Source: Bacillota bacterium (GTDB lineage: Bacteria; Bacillota; Bacilli; Paenibacillales; Paenibacillaceae). Taken from it: 64,000 nt of DNA. Location: the NCBI GenBank assembly GCA_023460795.1, contig JAEWPC010000088.1, positions 1-64,000 of the forward strand. Direction: 5' to 3'. The notes under the pieces were generated by a model. That model ran no database searches, had not been told where the DNA came from, and saw only the letters and a list, made by a program, of their open reading frames with translations. The position numbers and the translations under genes are program-made. Shown piece after piece: positions 24,471-33,141 of the stretch (position 1 is its first letter; each line of letters starts with the position of its first letter).

Positions 24471-24508
24471 AATATTCCTTGACGGGAATATTCCATTTAA
24501 GGTATATT
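24471..24508 (+). promoter_or_regulatory. Promoter with inverted repeat around the -35 (ArsR autoregulation)
   Basis: AATATTCC (24471-24478) and GGAATATT (24485-24492) flank the -35 hexamer TTGACG (24479-24484) exactly; -10 TATATT (24503-24508) after an 18-bp spacer. The following gene encodes an ArsR-type repressor, so this is most simply its own operator. Confidence 0.65.
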
Positions 24509-24585
24509 GTAATCAACAAGAAGATACCTTACGATGAAGGGGTTGATGAAACGACCGGAGAACCATACTTGATGGGGTGAGCGAG

Positions 24586-24930
24586 ATGGCAGGGAAAGAG
24601 CCGAGCATAGGCGTGACGACGCTCGGAGCGTTAGCCGAACCGAACCGGATGAACATCGTCGTGCTGCTGCGCGACGGACCTCTGACGGTAGGCGAAATCG
24701 CGGATAAGCTCGGGCTTCGGCAGCCTCAAGCCTCGAAGCATCTGAAAGTGTTGAGCGACAGCGGCCTTGTAGAAGTCACGGCCGAAGCCAACCGCCGGAT
24801 TTATAAGCTTCGGCCCGAGCCCTTCCAAGCGTTGGATGCTTGGGTGAAGACCTTCAAGAGCGTGATGGAAGAGAGATTCGATAATCTTGATCAATATTTA
24901 GGCGAATTACAGGATAATGAAAATTCATAA
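24586..24930 (+). CDS. ArsR-family (SdpR-like) transcriptional regulator
   Basis: 114-aa winged-helix repressor: LGALAEPNRMNIVVLLRDGPLTVGEIADKL and the recognition helix QPQASKHLKVLSDSGLV at about 45-61. No cysteines are present, so it is not a metal sensor of the usual thiol type. ATG 24586 follows TGGGGTGA; a GTG nine bases earlier (24577) is an alternative. It is followed by an AHSA1/SRPBCC gene after 24 bp, a very common pairing in Bacillota in which the regulator controls the START-like protein. Confidence 0.9.
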   Translation: MAGKEPSIGVTTLGALAEPNRMNIVVLLRDGPLTVGEIADKLGLRQPQASKHLKVLSDSGLVEVTAEANRRIYKLRPEPFQALDAWVKTFKSVMEERFDNLDQYLGELQDNENS

Positions 24931-24954
24931 ACGATTATGATGGAGGAATGACGA

Positions 24955-25470
24955 ATGTCGAACAATACAACGTTATCGAGAGTAGAGAACGATCGGGTAC
25001 TGGTATTGGAACGCGAATTTAATGCGCCGCGCGAGCTGGTGTTCAAGATGTTCAAGGAGCCGGAGCACTTGAAGCGGTGGTGGGGACCGAAGGGGTGGGA
25101 GCTTCCCGTATGCAACATCGACTTCCGTCCCGGTGGCGTATGGCACTATTGCATGAAGTGCGTGGACGAGAATCAAGGCGACTTCTATGGCATGGAATCT
25201 TGGGGCAAGGGCGTCTACAAGGAAATAGCCGAGCCGGATTTGATCGCCTACACCGATTATTTCTCGGATGCCGATGGCAGCGTCAACCCTGACTTGCCTA
25301 CAACCGAGATCGTACTGGAATTCATCGATCTTGGCGGCAGGACAAAGCTGGTCAACCGTGCGGAATACGTGTCGCCGGAAGCGCTCAAGACCGTTCTGGA
25401 CATGGGCATGCTGCAAGGCATTAGCGAAACGTGGGATCGCCTGAGCGAAATCGTGGATTCGCTGAAGTAA
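24955..25470 (+). CDS. AHSA1/SRPBCC-domain protein
   Basis: 171-aa protein with the AHSA1 (START-like, hydrophobic ligand cavity) fold. Signature elements are LEREFNAPRELVFKMF at about 19-34, WWGPKGW at 43-49 and RPGGVWHYCM. Ligand unknown; close relatives are described as polyketide cyclase/dehydrase or glutathione transferase-like without firm biochemistry. ATG 24955 follows GGAGGAATG. Operon with the ArsR gene, ended by an imperfect terminator. Confidence 0.9.
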   Translation: MSNNTTLSRVENDRVLVLEREFNAPRELVFKMFKEPEHLKRWWGPKGWELPVCNIDFRPGGVWHYCMKCVDENQGDFYGMESWGKGVYKEIAEPDLIAYTDYFSDADGSVNPDLPTTEIVLEFIDLGGRTKLVNRAEYVSPEALKTVLDMGMLQGISETWDRLSEIVDSLK

Positions 25471-25477
25471 CCCAAAT

Positions 25478-25525
25478 CGATCGTCCTCCGCTTGGCTTCT
25501 TGGGCCAGGCAGAGGGCGATTTTTA
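25478..25525 (+). terminator. Imperfect terminator after AHSA1 gene
   Basis: ATCGTCCTCCGCTTGGC pairs with GGCCAGGCAGAGGGCGAT (wobbles and one bulge), followed by TTTTT. Confidence 0.6.
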
Positions 25526-25635
25526 TGTTTGCTCAGATATTGAAAGTCAAATCTATACATGGTCGGGTTACTTGTCGCGTTACCGACATGATAGGATGAA
25601 AGGGAAGATATGAGCTAAAGGGGCTGTATGAAACG

Positions 25636-26706
25636 ATGAACGAAAGCCAAGTAACGGCTGTGCCGGACGAATATTTCACGCCTGTCAGCAAGCATCTCCA
25701 AGGTACGATTCAAGAGGTTTCCTACCCAGTCGGCCATTATATTAATCAGTCTCGACAGCTTGTAGCGGAAGTGGAGATCGATAGCCGCGAAGCGGGAAGG
25801 GATACGGTCAGGGGCGAAGCCATTAGGAAGTATTGCAACGTCTACCTGCCGGCGGGATACGATCCGAACGATACGGAAGTTAGATATAACGTGTTGTATT
25901 TGCTGCATGGGGTTGGCGGCGATCAGTTCGAGTGGCTAAGAGACAACGGATCGGTCGGCGAACGTTATAAAATCGTCAACCTGTTCGACCGCCTCATCGC
26001 TAACGGCGACATCGATCCGCTCATTGTCGTATTTCCGAACGGCAGAAGCGCTCACGATTGGACGGACCGTACGTTCAGAACCGAGGGGACGCATATGCTC
26101 GGGTTCTACTATTTCGACTATGAGCTGAGGCACGATCTGATTCCTTTCATAGAATCGAACTACACGACCTTCGCCAATATTGCGGACTCTTCAAGTGAGG
26201 AAATTCAGTATAACCGTAAGCATAGAGCGATCGCCGGGCTTTCCATGGGCGGTATGCAAGCGCTGAATTTAATCGTCGGAGGATACAGACACGATTCTAC
26301 GCGGTTCACCGGTACGGAGAGCGCTTGGGATAATGGATTGGCTGAGACCGTGCGCGCGCCTGGAATGATCGACTTGTTCGGCTATGTCGGCGCATTCTCG
26401 AACGCGCCGACTTCAAGCGACAGTCGGACGCTTGGATCGAGCTTGGCAGCCTGCGGGCATCGTCTTCATCGGCTATTCATCTCCTGTGGAGACGCTGACG
26501 AAATCGCGATCCGCAGTTACGCGGGTTCGACGGAGGGTTTGCATCTACAAGCGGGAGACCAACTCGAGCAGTATTACGAAGTGCTGATTCAGGGCGGACA
26601 TCATGATTTCGAGGTGTGGAATAACGGCGCCTACAATTTTAGTCGATTGGCGTTCGGAGGCCGCGACGAGCAGGTAAGTCCGAAGGTAGTCAGGGTAACG
26701 CTCTAG
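25636..26706 (+). CDS. Intracellular esterase of the CE1/esterase D-like family
   Basis: 356-aa alpha/beta hydrolase of the putative esterase (feruloyl/acetyl-xylan esterase) family. The oxyanion motif LLHGVGG is at about 91-97, the nucleophile S203 sits in GLSMGG, and the catalytic His is in GGHHDFEVW near 318. An acid in the SCGDADE block completes the triad. No signal peptide, so it probably acts on imported ester-bearing oligosaccharides. ATG 25636 with AAAGGGG 12 bases upstream. No neighbouring glycosidase; substrate inferred only at family level. Confidence 0.85.
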   Translation: MNESQVTAVPDEYFTPVSKHLQGTIQEVSYPVGHYINQSRQLVAEVEIDSREAGRDTVRGEAIRKYCNVYLPAGYDPNDTEVRYNVLYLLHGVGGDQFEWLRDNGSVGERYKIVNLFDRLIANGDIDPLIVVFPNGRSAHDWTDRTFRTEGTHMLGFYYFDYELRHDLIPFIESNYTTFANIADSSSEEIQYNRKHRAIAGLSMGGMQALNLIVGGYRHDSTRFTGTESAWDNGLAETVRAPGMIDLFGYVGAFSNAPTSSDSRTLGSSLAACGHRLHRLFISCGDADEIAIRSYAGSTEGLHLQAGDQLEQYYEVLIQGGHHDFEVWNNGAYNFSRLAFGGRDEQVSPKVVRVTL

Positions 26707-26807
26707 CCGTAGGATGAGGTCGCCATTATACTCGTTGAATGAAAGCCGGGCTTCCATGCGCACACTAGCACCCGATAGGGCAAGCAAACTCGTGTGGGGT
26801 GGCGGAA

Positions 26808-27434
26808 ATGAAAGCTTGGGCTATGATCCTGTTGTGTATATTCTTGTGCTTCCCGATGCAGCCGGCCGAGGCTGAAGGAAGCTTCATGCAAGCGAAGCCC
26901 GCCGATGCGGGTTTACTTCATTCTCTTCGCCAGGGCGGGTATATTCTTTATATCAGGCACGGGGATACCGTCGGAGAGGACCTACCGAATCTCGATCTGA
27001 GCGATTGTTCTACCCAGAGGAACCTTTCCGAAGCGGCTAGAAGAGAAGCCGTGAAGCTGGGGATGGCCTTGCGAGGATTGCAAGTTCCGATCGATACTCC
27101 CGTACTGGCCAGCCCGTTCTGCCGCGCGAAGGATACCGCAGCTTTGGCGTTCGGAGAGAGCAACGTTCGAACGGATCCGGTTGGGTTGGATATCTATCGG
27201 CTCAATGGCAATTTGTCCGCGAACGAGCAGCAAGCCGCATTAACTGCCGTGACCGCCGCTTTGGAAACGAAGCCGTCCGCCGGCAAGAATACCGTCATCG
27301 TCGCTCACGGCTTTCCTGCAGGAGTCGCTCTCGGCGACATTCCTCCATTAGGCACGGTTGTTCTGAAGCCGGGAGGCCGGGGCAACGGCTACGAGATCAT
27401 TGGCCGAATCGGTCCGGACGAGTGGGATAAATGA
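26808..27434 (+). CDS. Secreted histidine phosphatase-family protein
   Basis: 208-aa histidine phosphatase superfamily protein with a signal peptide (about 1-22, AEA cleavage). The catalytic motif is YIRHGDT (R50, H51) and a second His lies in VIVAHGFPAG. The core is shorter than in phosphoglycerate mutases; relatives include secreted acid-phosphatase-like proteins. ATG 26808 follows GGGGTGGCGG; GTG 26799 is an alternative. Single gene, ended by a strong bidirectional terminator. Substrate unknown. Confidence 0.85.
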   Translation: MKAWAMILLCIFLCFPMQPAEAEGSFMQAKPADAGLLHSLRQGGYILYIRHGDTVGEDLPNLDLSDCSTQRNLSEAARREAVKLGMALRGLQVPIDTPVLASPFCRAKDTAALAFGESNVRTDPVGLDIYRLNGNLSANEQQAALTAVTAALETKPSAGKNTVIVAHGFPAGVALGDIPPLGTVVLKPGGRGNGYEIIGRIGPDEWDK

Positions 27435-27438
27435 TCAA

Positions 27439-27475
27439 AAAAGCGGTTGAGCTCAATCAGAGCTCAACCGCTTTT
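27439..27475. terminator. Bidirectional terminator
   Basis: Perfect 15-bp stem AAAAGCGGTTGAGCT / AGCTCAACCGCTTTT around a seven-base loop between convergent genes. Confidence 0.9.
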
Positions 27476-27479
27476 AGCG

Positions 27480-28544
27480 TTATATCCAAAGCGCTCCGAT
27501 CACTCCGCTGACAACGCCTGCCGCGATGACGGAACCGAGTACGAGCAGGAGGATCCTGCGCGGGAATGCGCGCGATACCATTAGCAGCGACGGCAAGCTG
27601 ACCGCGGGTAGCGTCAGCAACAGCGCGGACGCGGGCCCAGCGGCGATGCCGGCCGCCAAGAACGACTGTATAATCGGGATTTCCGCGGCCGTCGGAATCG
27701 CGAACAGCGTTCCCGCTACCGCGAACAACAGCAACAAGACGGCGCCGGAATCGAACGATGACGGGAACAGCCACACTTGCACCGCGCCTAGCGCGAGGAT
27801 GGCGAGCACATACGCCGGTACGACTTGCAGCAGCATGGCGCCAAGGCTTCTCATCCATCGGCTCCAGAACGGTCCCGATTCCTCGGGCAGCTCGGCGGCG
27901 GTCTTCAACTCCGGCGTCATGGCAGGCTCTTGCCCTCTCATCATTCGATTGGCGATATAGCCGATGCCGATCGTCAACAAGACGCCGAGAACGATGCGCA
28001 ACGCGACGAACTTCCAAGAGAGCACGAATGCCATAAACACGAGCGTCGCGGGATTAAGCAGCGGATTGCCGACCCAGAACGAGAGGGCCGCGCCGGTCGA
28101 TACGTTGTTACGCCGAAGTCCCGCGGCTATCGGAGCCGCGCAGCAGGAGCACATCATGCCCGGAAGCGCGGCTACGCTGCCTCGGACTGCGCTTGAGAGA
28201 TGAGATCGGCCGAACAGCCGCTGCAGCCACCGAGCGGGAATAAGCACCTGTACGAGCGAGCCTAGCACAATGCCGAGAACCGCCGCTTTCCATACGGATT
28301 TGAAATACGTCTTCGCGTAGGCGACCGCGTCGCTCCAAGTCGGCGAACCGGCGTGCGTTCCAGGCTCTCCGAGGATCGAGTTGCCGATCGAATGCGTATC
28401 CGCCGCGCCGATCGCTTTAAGAATATAAGGCCACCATTTGACGTACATCAAACCCGCCGCGGCGATGAATAGAAACACGAGCGCCATGATGACCGTACGG
28501 ATGGTCCGGGAATCATGCCGCCGATTCACTCCATTAGCTTGCAA
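27480..28544 (-). CDS. ArsP/YraQ-type (DUF318) permease
   Basis: 354-aa membrane protein with about nine helices in two homologous halves. The first half carries the thiol motif PGMMCSCCAAP and then GNPLLNPATL; the second half has the matching IPTAAEIPIIQSF block. Members export organoarsenicals (ArsP) or have unknown substrates (YraQ); the CSCC cluster makes a thiol- or metalloid-binding role plausible. TTG start at 28544 follows AGAGGTG on the minus strand. Divergent from a MarR regulator with a shared intergenic region. Confidence 0.85.
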   Translation of the reverse strand: MQANGVNRRHDSRTIRTVIMALVFLFIAAAGLMYVKWWPYILKAIGAADTHSIGNSILGEPGTHAGSPTWSDAVAYAKTYFKSVWKAAVLGIVLGSLVQVLIPARWLQRLFGRSHLSSAVRGSVAALPGMMCSCCAAPIAAGLRRNNVSTGAALSFWVGNPLLNPATLVFMAFVLSWKFVALRIVLGVLLTIGIGYIANRMMRGQEPAMTPELKTAAELPEESGPFWSRWMRSLGAMLLQVVPAYVLAILALGAVQVWLFPSSFDSGAVLLLLFAVAGTLFAIPTAAEIPIIQSFLAAGIAAGPASALLLTLPAVSLPSLLMVSRAFPRRILLLVLGSVIAAGVVSGVIGALWI

Positions 28545-28578
28545 TACGATTCACACCTCTACAGGAATAGTCCGGGTA

Positions 28579-28618
28579 TTGACTTAGACGGTTGTCGAGC
28601 ATATAGTTGTTATGACAA
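28579..28618 (+). promoter_or_regulatory. MarR gene promoter with operator-like repeat
   Basis: TTGACT (28579-28584), 17-bp spacer, TATAGT (28602-28607). An inverted repeat TTGT-TATG-ACAA (28607-28618) follows the -10 and would cover the transcription start, as in autoregulated MarR genes. Confidence 0.6.
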
Positions 28619-28644
28619 TTAAATTGGGACGCAGGTGATTCGCA

Positions 28645-29115
28645 ATGCCAACCGAAGACCGAAACGATGACAACCAGCTGCCGATCGGTTTCGCGATGGG
28701 CCTCACCTACCGCAGACTGGCAGCTTTATTCCAATATCGCCTAGCTCCGTTCGGGATTACGCCCGAACAGTGGTCGGTGCTGAATCAGATCGACAAGGCG
28801 CAAGGGCTGATCCAGAAAGAAATCGCGGAGCGGGTAAGCAAGGACAAGCCCACGACGACCCGAATCTTGGACCACTTGGAGAAGAAAGGCCTCATCTACA
28901 AGAAGCTTGGCCAGCGGGATCGCAGATCGTACCTGGTGTATAGCACGGATGCGGGTAAAGCGCTCATTCGGGAGACGACGTCGATCGAAGATAGCGTCAC
29001 CGCCGACGTGAAGTCGTGCATCTCCGATTCGGAGTACGACATGCTGATGAAGGTGTTGATGCGTATCCGGCATCATCTTGCAGGAACTGAACAGTCAGGA
29101 CAATGGGAACTCTAA
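28645..29115 (+). CDS. MarR-family transcriptional regulator
   Basis: 156-aa winged-helix regulator: dimerisation helices at both ends and a wHTH (about 58-115) with KEIAERVSKDKPTTTRILDHLEKKGLI and the RDRRSYLV wing. ATG 28645 follows GCAGGTGAT. It starts a three-gene run with an MFS and a MATE exporter, and is divergent from the ArsP-type permease, so it is likely an efflux repressor released by an unknown compound. Confidence 0.93.
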   Translation: MPTEDRNDDNQLPIGFAMGLTYRRLAALFQYRLAPFGITPEQWSVLNQIDKAQGLIQKEIAERVSKDKPTTTRILDHLEKKGLIYKKLGQRDRRSYLVYSTDAGKALIRETTSIEDSVTADVKSCISDSEYDMLMKVLMRIRHHLAGTEQSGQWEL

Positions 29116-29148
29116 CGATACTTATTATGAATAATGGAGCGAAGAACC

Positions 29149-30363
29149 ATGCAGCATGAACAACCGGCAGCTCTTTGGACCAGGCCGTTCATTTCATTGA
29201 CGGTCTGTTTTTTTCTTTTATTCCTTGGTTTGCAGATGCTTCTGTCCTCATTCCCAGCTTACGTGAAGGATGAGTTTCAGGCAGGCAACGTACAAGTCAG
29301 CTTGGTCACTTCCGTATTCGCGGTAGCGGCGATCGTGGCGCGCTTCGCCACGGCATCGCTGATGCAGCGGTACTCCCGCATGGCGCTGCTGATCGCGGGG
29401 CTGCTGATCGCGGCGGCGACGACAGGCCTCTACACGGCAGCGGATTCCTTCGCCGCGTTGCTGGCGCTCCGAATCGGCTACGGCATCGGCTTCGGTATGG
29501 CAAGCACGATACTGCCGACGTTCGTATCCAGCATTATCCCGGTTCGCCGCATGGGAGAAGGAATCGGGTACTTCGGCTTGTCGACGAGCCTCGCGATGTC
29601 CATCGGGCCGTCGATCGGGCTCAACGTGATGAAGCATGCGGGATTCATGGAGCTTACGATGTTTGCGTTAATCGCCTCGGTGCTCATTTTCCCCGTGCTG
29701 TGGTTATCCCGTTCGAAGGAAAAAGGGACAGCGGCGGAGGGGGCAGGAGGACATGCACGGAAGGCTGAGCCCATAAAGGCCGCTAAAACCAAGGTCAGCC
29801 GCAAGCTGATTGTTCCCGTGCTTCTGAACGCTCTGCTATCGGTTACGTACAGCGGTCTGCTCAGCTTCCTCGCTCTGTTCGGGGAAGACGTGCATATCGA
29901 ACAGGTCGGGTTATTCTTCCTATTCAACGCCGTAACGATTATCTTGATCCGCCCCATCTCCGGCCGTCTGTTCGACCGCAGGGGCCACATGCCCGTGCTC
30001 GTTCCGGCAGGCTTATTCGTGACGGCCAGCATGGTGTTGCTGTCGAACACGCATACGATGCCGCTGCTCATCCTGTCCGCGCTGCTGTACGGCCTAGGCT
30101 TCGGCGCCATCCAGCCGACGATCCAAGCGTGGATGCTGCGCTCGGCGACTCCGGAACAGTACGGCACCGTGAACGGAATGTTCTATAACTCAACGGACTT
30201 CGGCGTCGCGATCGGCGCGGTCCTGCTCGGGGCCATCGCATCGGCTTCGAACTACGCCGTCATGTACCGGTATTCCGCGGTCTGCATGACGATATTCGTC
30301 CTCCTGGTCCTGATGCAATATATAGCAGCTAGTAGACGTAAACATATAGAGGCACTACACTAA
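29149..30363 (+). CDS. MFS transporter (12-TM drug/metabolite exporter)
   Basis: 404-aa major facilitator with two six-helix halves and a basic central loop (about 195-220, with an alanine/glycine-rich stretch). The loop 2-3 signature is degenerate (RFATASLMQRYSR), and RPISGRLFDRRGHMPV marks the second half. Nearest general type: YfhI/YwfA-like efflux proteins; cargo unknown. ATG 29149 is favoured over ATG 29134 because GGAGCG lies eight bases before it. Follows marR by 33 bp, the usual repressor-exporter order. Confidence 0.88.
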   Translation: MQHEQPAALWTRPFISLTVCFFLLFLGLQMLLSSFPAYVKDEFQAGNVQVSLVTSVFAVAAIVARFATASLMQRYSRMALLIAGLLIAAATTGLYTAADSFAALLALRIGYGIGFGMASTILPTFVSSIIPVRRMGEGIGYFGLSTSLAMSIGPSIGLNVMKHAGFMELTMFALIASVLIFPVLWLSRSKEKGTAAEGAGGHARKAEPIKAAKTKVSRKLIVPVLLNALLSVTYSGLLSFLALFGEDVHIEQVGLFFLFNAVTIILIRPISGRLFDRRGHMPVLVPAGLFVTASMVLLSNTHTMPLLILSALLYGLGFGAIQPTIQAWMLRSATPEQYGTVNGMFYNSTDFGVAIGAVLLGAIASASNYAVMYRYSAVCMTIFVLLVLMQYIAASRRKHIEALH

Positions 30364-30377
30364 GGTGATCGCAATGC

Positions 30378-31796
30378 ATGAAGCAGCAGGCAGGAGCAGA
30401 GAAAGTGACAACGATAAATAAAGTTCCATCTTGGGCTAAACTCAGCCTTTTCGCCGTTACATGGCCTATTTTCATCGATTCCGTACTGCGGATGATGCTG
30501 GGCACGGTGGACGTGTTCATGTTAAGCCGCATCTCGGACACGGCTACGGGAGCGGTAGGCCTAGCCAATGAAATTATTTTCTTCTGTATACTGATGTTCG
30601 GTTTCGTCGGGATTGGCACCAGCGTCGCGGTATCCCAGTACATCGGCGCGGGAAGAGGGCAGGAAGCAAGCAAGATCTCCGCGCTCGCCATTACGATCAA
30701 CTTAGTGTTCGGCATTCTCGTCAGCATCGCGCTCGTCGCCTTCGGGGAACCGCTCATGCGGCTGATGAACCTAAGTCCCGAGCAGATCGGAATCGCAAGC
30801 CGATATTTGAAGATCATCGGCGGCTTTATCTGGGTCGAGGCTCTCTCTTACGCGGTATCGTCGGTCATCCGTTCGAGCGGACATACGAAGAGCGTCATGT
30901 ACGTTACGCTTGGCGTTAACGTCGTTCATATTACGGGCAACTATCTGCTTATTTTCGGCAACCTCGGCTTTCCGGAATGGGGGGTTACGGGGGCTGCCGT
31001 ATCGACGGTGTTCAGCCGACTGCTCGGCATCGTCGTGCTATTCGTGATTCTGTACCGCCGCAGCCCGGCGCGAATTCGGAATCGCGACTACGTGACCTGG
31101 AACGGTACTTACGTGAAGCAAATCATGAGCGTTGGCCTGCCTGCGGCGGGAGAGCATCTGTCCTGGCAATCGCAGTACCTCATGGTCGTCAGCTTCGTGA
31201 ACATGATCGGCGTTACGGCGCTGAATACGCATGTGTACGTCATGAACGTCTCGAACTATTTTATGGCGCTGGCGCTGGCGATCGGGGCTGGCACGGAGAT
31301 CATCGTCGGGCAGATGGTCGGATCGGGGGACATGAACGCAGCCTATCGAAGACTAATGAAGAGCGTGAAGATCAGCTTCTTGATAACGTTGGTTATCGTG
31401 GGCCTTGCTTCGTTGTTCCGGCGCGAAATGATGGGCTTGTTCACGGACGATCCCGACATTATCACCGTTGGCGCGACCATCTTCTTGCTGTCGATCGTGC
31501 TGGAGCCGGGCCGAACCTTCAACATCGTCATTATCAATTCGCTGCGTGCCGCGGGAGATGCTCGGTTCCCCGTCTTGATGGGCGTGCTTTCGATGTGGGG
31601 AGTCTCGGTTCCACTCGCCTACTTGCTAGGCGTTCATTTCGGGATCGGACTGCTCGGAGTATGGATCGCGTTCGCGGCGGACGAATGGCTGCGCGGGTTG
31701 ATCATGCTGCTTCGCTGGAGAAGCAGGGCGTGGGAGAAGAAAGCGCTCGTGAAGCCGATAACCGTAGCGGAGTCGGGTATACAAGCGCAGGCTTAA
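30378..31796 (+). CDS. MATE-family efflux transporter
   Basis: 472-aa MATE protein with about 12 helices in two bundles. Typical segments are WPIFIDSVLRMMLGTVDVFMLSR, GIGTSVAVSQYIGAGR and the second-half equivalent GAGTEIIVGQMVGSGD. Sodium- or proton-driven multidrug export is the family role. It follows the MFS gene by 14 bp in the MarR operon, giving two unrelated exporters under one regulator. Start ATG 30378 is supported by AAGGTGA; GTG 30405 with a nearby GGAG is possible. Confidence 0.9.
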   Translation: MKQQAGAEKVTTINKVPSWAKLSLFAVTWPIFIDSVLRMMLGTVDVFMLSRISDTATGAVGLANEIIFFCILMFGFVGIGTSVAVSQYIGAGRGQEASKISALAITINLVFGILVSIALVAFGEPLMRLMNLSPEQIGIASRYLKIIGGFIWVEALSYAVSSVIRSSGHTKSVMYVTLGVNVVHITGNYLLIFGNLGFPEWGVTGAAVSTVFSRLLGIVVLFVILYRRSPARIRNRDYVTWNGTYVKQIMSVGLPAAGEHLSWQSQYLMVVSFVNMIGVTALNTHVYVMNVSNYFMALALAIGAGTEIIVGQMVGSGDMNAAYRRLMKSVKISFLITLVIVGLASLFRREMMGLFTDDPDIITVGATIFLLSIVLEPGRTFNIVIINSLRAAGDARFPVLMGVLSMWGVSVPLAYLLGVHFGIGLLGVWIAFAADEWLRGLIMLLRWRSRAWEKKALVKPITVAESGIQAQA

Positions 31797-31802
31797 ACGA
31801 CC

Positions 31803-31830
31803 AATCACCCCGATCGGGGTGATTTTCTTC
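31803..31830 (+). terminator. Terminator after MarR-MFS-MATE operon
   Basis: Palindrome AATCACCCCGA / TCGGGGTGATT followed by TTCTTC. Confidence 0.8.
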
Positions 31831-31942
31831 TATTCGGAGGTTCCTTTCCATGCCTCATAGAAATAAACAATTAATGGTAATCAAGACTCGTTCGTGCTAG
31901 TATTTGAAAATATGAACGAGAATGCGCTCGGGGGTAACGGGG

Positions 31943-32485
31943 ATGAAAGTAGGGTTAGTCAGGCATTTCAAAGTCAAACAGGCTTATCCGTCGGGTCGGG
32001 TCAGCGCTCGCGAGGTCGAACAATGGTTTCGGAAATATGACGAGGCGGATATCGAGGAGGGACAAGCCGATTTAGGCGGCATCGAATGGAGCCGCTGTTA
32101 TTCGAGCGATATGACGAGGGCGGTTCGCACGGCGGAGATCATCTACGGCCCGGATATTCGGCCGATGCCCGAGCTGCGGGAAATTCCGGCGCCGACGTTC
32201 AAGACGAACCGGAAATTCCCTTTGTTGGTCTGGGCGATTCTCATCCGGTTGTCGTGGCTATTCCATACGCCGACCCGCCAAGATATTCTGGCTGCCAAAG
32301 TCCGAATCGGCGAATTCCTGGATCAGGCTTTGGCGCGGAACGATGGCAACGTGCTCATCGTAAGTCACGGGGCGTTGATGAAATACATACGCAAGGAATT
32401 AATCGCAAGAGGATATCGAGGTCCCAGCTTCGGGGTAGCGAAGAACGGAAAGTTATATACATTCGAGAAGAATAGCGCAACCTGA
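31943..32485 (+). CDS. Histidine phosphatase-family protein with RHF variant motif
   Basis: 180-aa cytosolic histidine phosphatase/phosphoglycerate mutase-like protein. The catalytic motif reads VRHFKV (R7, H8) instead of RHG, and the second His is in VSHGALMKY. A hydrophobic stretch (about 93-107) interrupts the fold and may contact membrane. ATG 31943 follows GGGG closely; upstream residues in the longer frame lack a ribosome site. Stand-alone gene, substrate unknown. Confidence 0.82.
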   Translation: MKVGLVRHFKVKQAYPSGRVSAREVEQWFRKYDEADIEEGQADLGGIEWSRCYSSDMTRAVRTAEIIYGPDIRPMPELREIPAPTFKTNRKFPLLVWAILIRLSWLFHTPTRQDILAAKVRIGEFLDQALARNDGNVLIVSHGALMKYIRKELIARGYRGPSFGVAKNGKLYTFEKNSAT

Positions 32486-32576
32486 GGTTTCCGAAGGCCG
32501 CAACTTATTCGTTCTTTACTTTCGGCGGGGTCCGTAACGATAATGGGGTACGGATCGAGGAGGTGCGAGCGCGGAG

Positions 32577-33029
32577 ATGGTGTTCGGAGAGAAGCTCAAG
32601 AACGAGCGCAAGAATAAAGGCTGGTCGCAAGACGAGTTGGCCGAGAAGCTCTATGTTAGCAGACAGTCGATCTCCAAGTGGGAGAACGGTCAGAACTATC
32701 CCAGCATCGAGACGATTATTAAAGTAAGCGACTTGTTCGGCGTAACGATCGATGAGTTGCTCAGGAGCGACGAGGAGCTGACCAAGAAAGTGATTAACGA
32801 CGGCAAGCAGCTAACCTATCCAAGGCTAAAGTTTACCTTCGACGTGTTATTCCTGATCGGCGTCGCGCTATTGGTCATCAAGCTGGCCGTTCTATTCTTG
32901 AACAAAGTCGTAGATTTGGATGTGGAACTGCCCGGCGGATCGTGGATTTGGAATTTCGGTTCGCTTATTCTCATGATCGGCGCGGGAATAGGTTCGGACA
33001 GATTAAAAGAGAAATATAAAGCCGATTGA
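32577..33029 (+). CDS. XRE-family regulator with C-terminal membrane anchor
   Basis: 150-aa protein: an N-terminal HTH_3 domain (about 5-60; LSQDELAEKLYVSRQSISKWENG-type) followed by two hydrophobic helices (about 85-107 and 123-140). Such membrane-tethered XRE proteins are common in Bacillota and may respond to envelope conditions. ATG 32577 lies 11 bases after AGGAGGTG (32558-32565). Single gene; target unknown. Confidence 0.88.
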   Translation: MVFGEKLKNERKNKGWSQDELAEKLYVSRQSISKWENGQNYPSIETIIKVSDLFGVTIDELLRSDEELTKKVINDGKQLTYPRLKFTFDVLFLIGVALLVIKLAVLFLNKVVDLDVELPGGSWIWNFGSLILMIGAGIGSDRLKEKYKAD

Positions 33030-33047
33030 AGTTTGAAATGCGGTCAC

Positions 33048-33080
33048 AAGGTCGTCTCCATGCGGGACGGCCTTTATTTT
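33048..33080 (+). terminator. Terminator after XRE gene
   Basis: AAGGTCGTC / GACGGCCTT stem (one G-U pair), nine-base loop, then TATTTT. Confidence 0.7.
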
Positions 33081-33141
33081 ATGCCGAACAAGCACCTGCG
33101 ATCTGGGCTAACATACTCTACATTAGCTTATTGGAGGTGAT

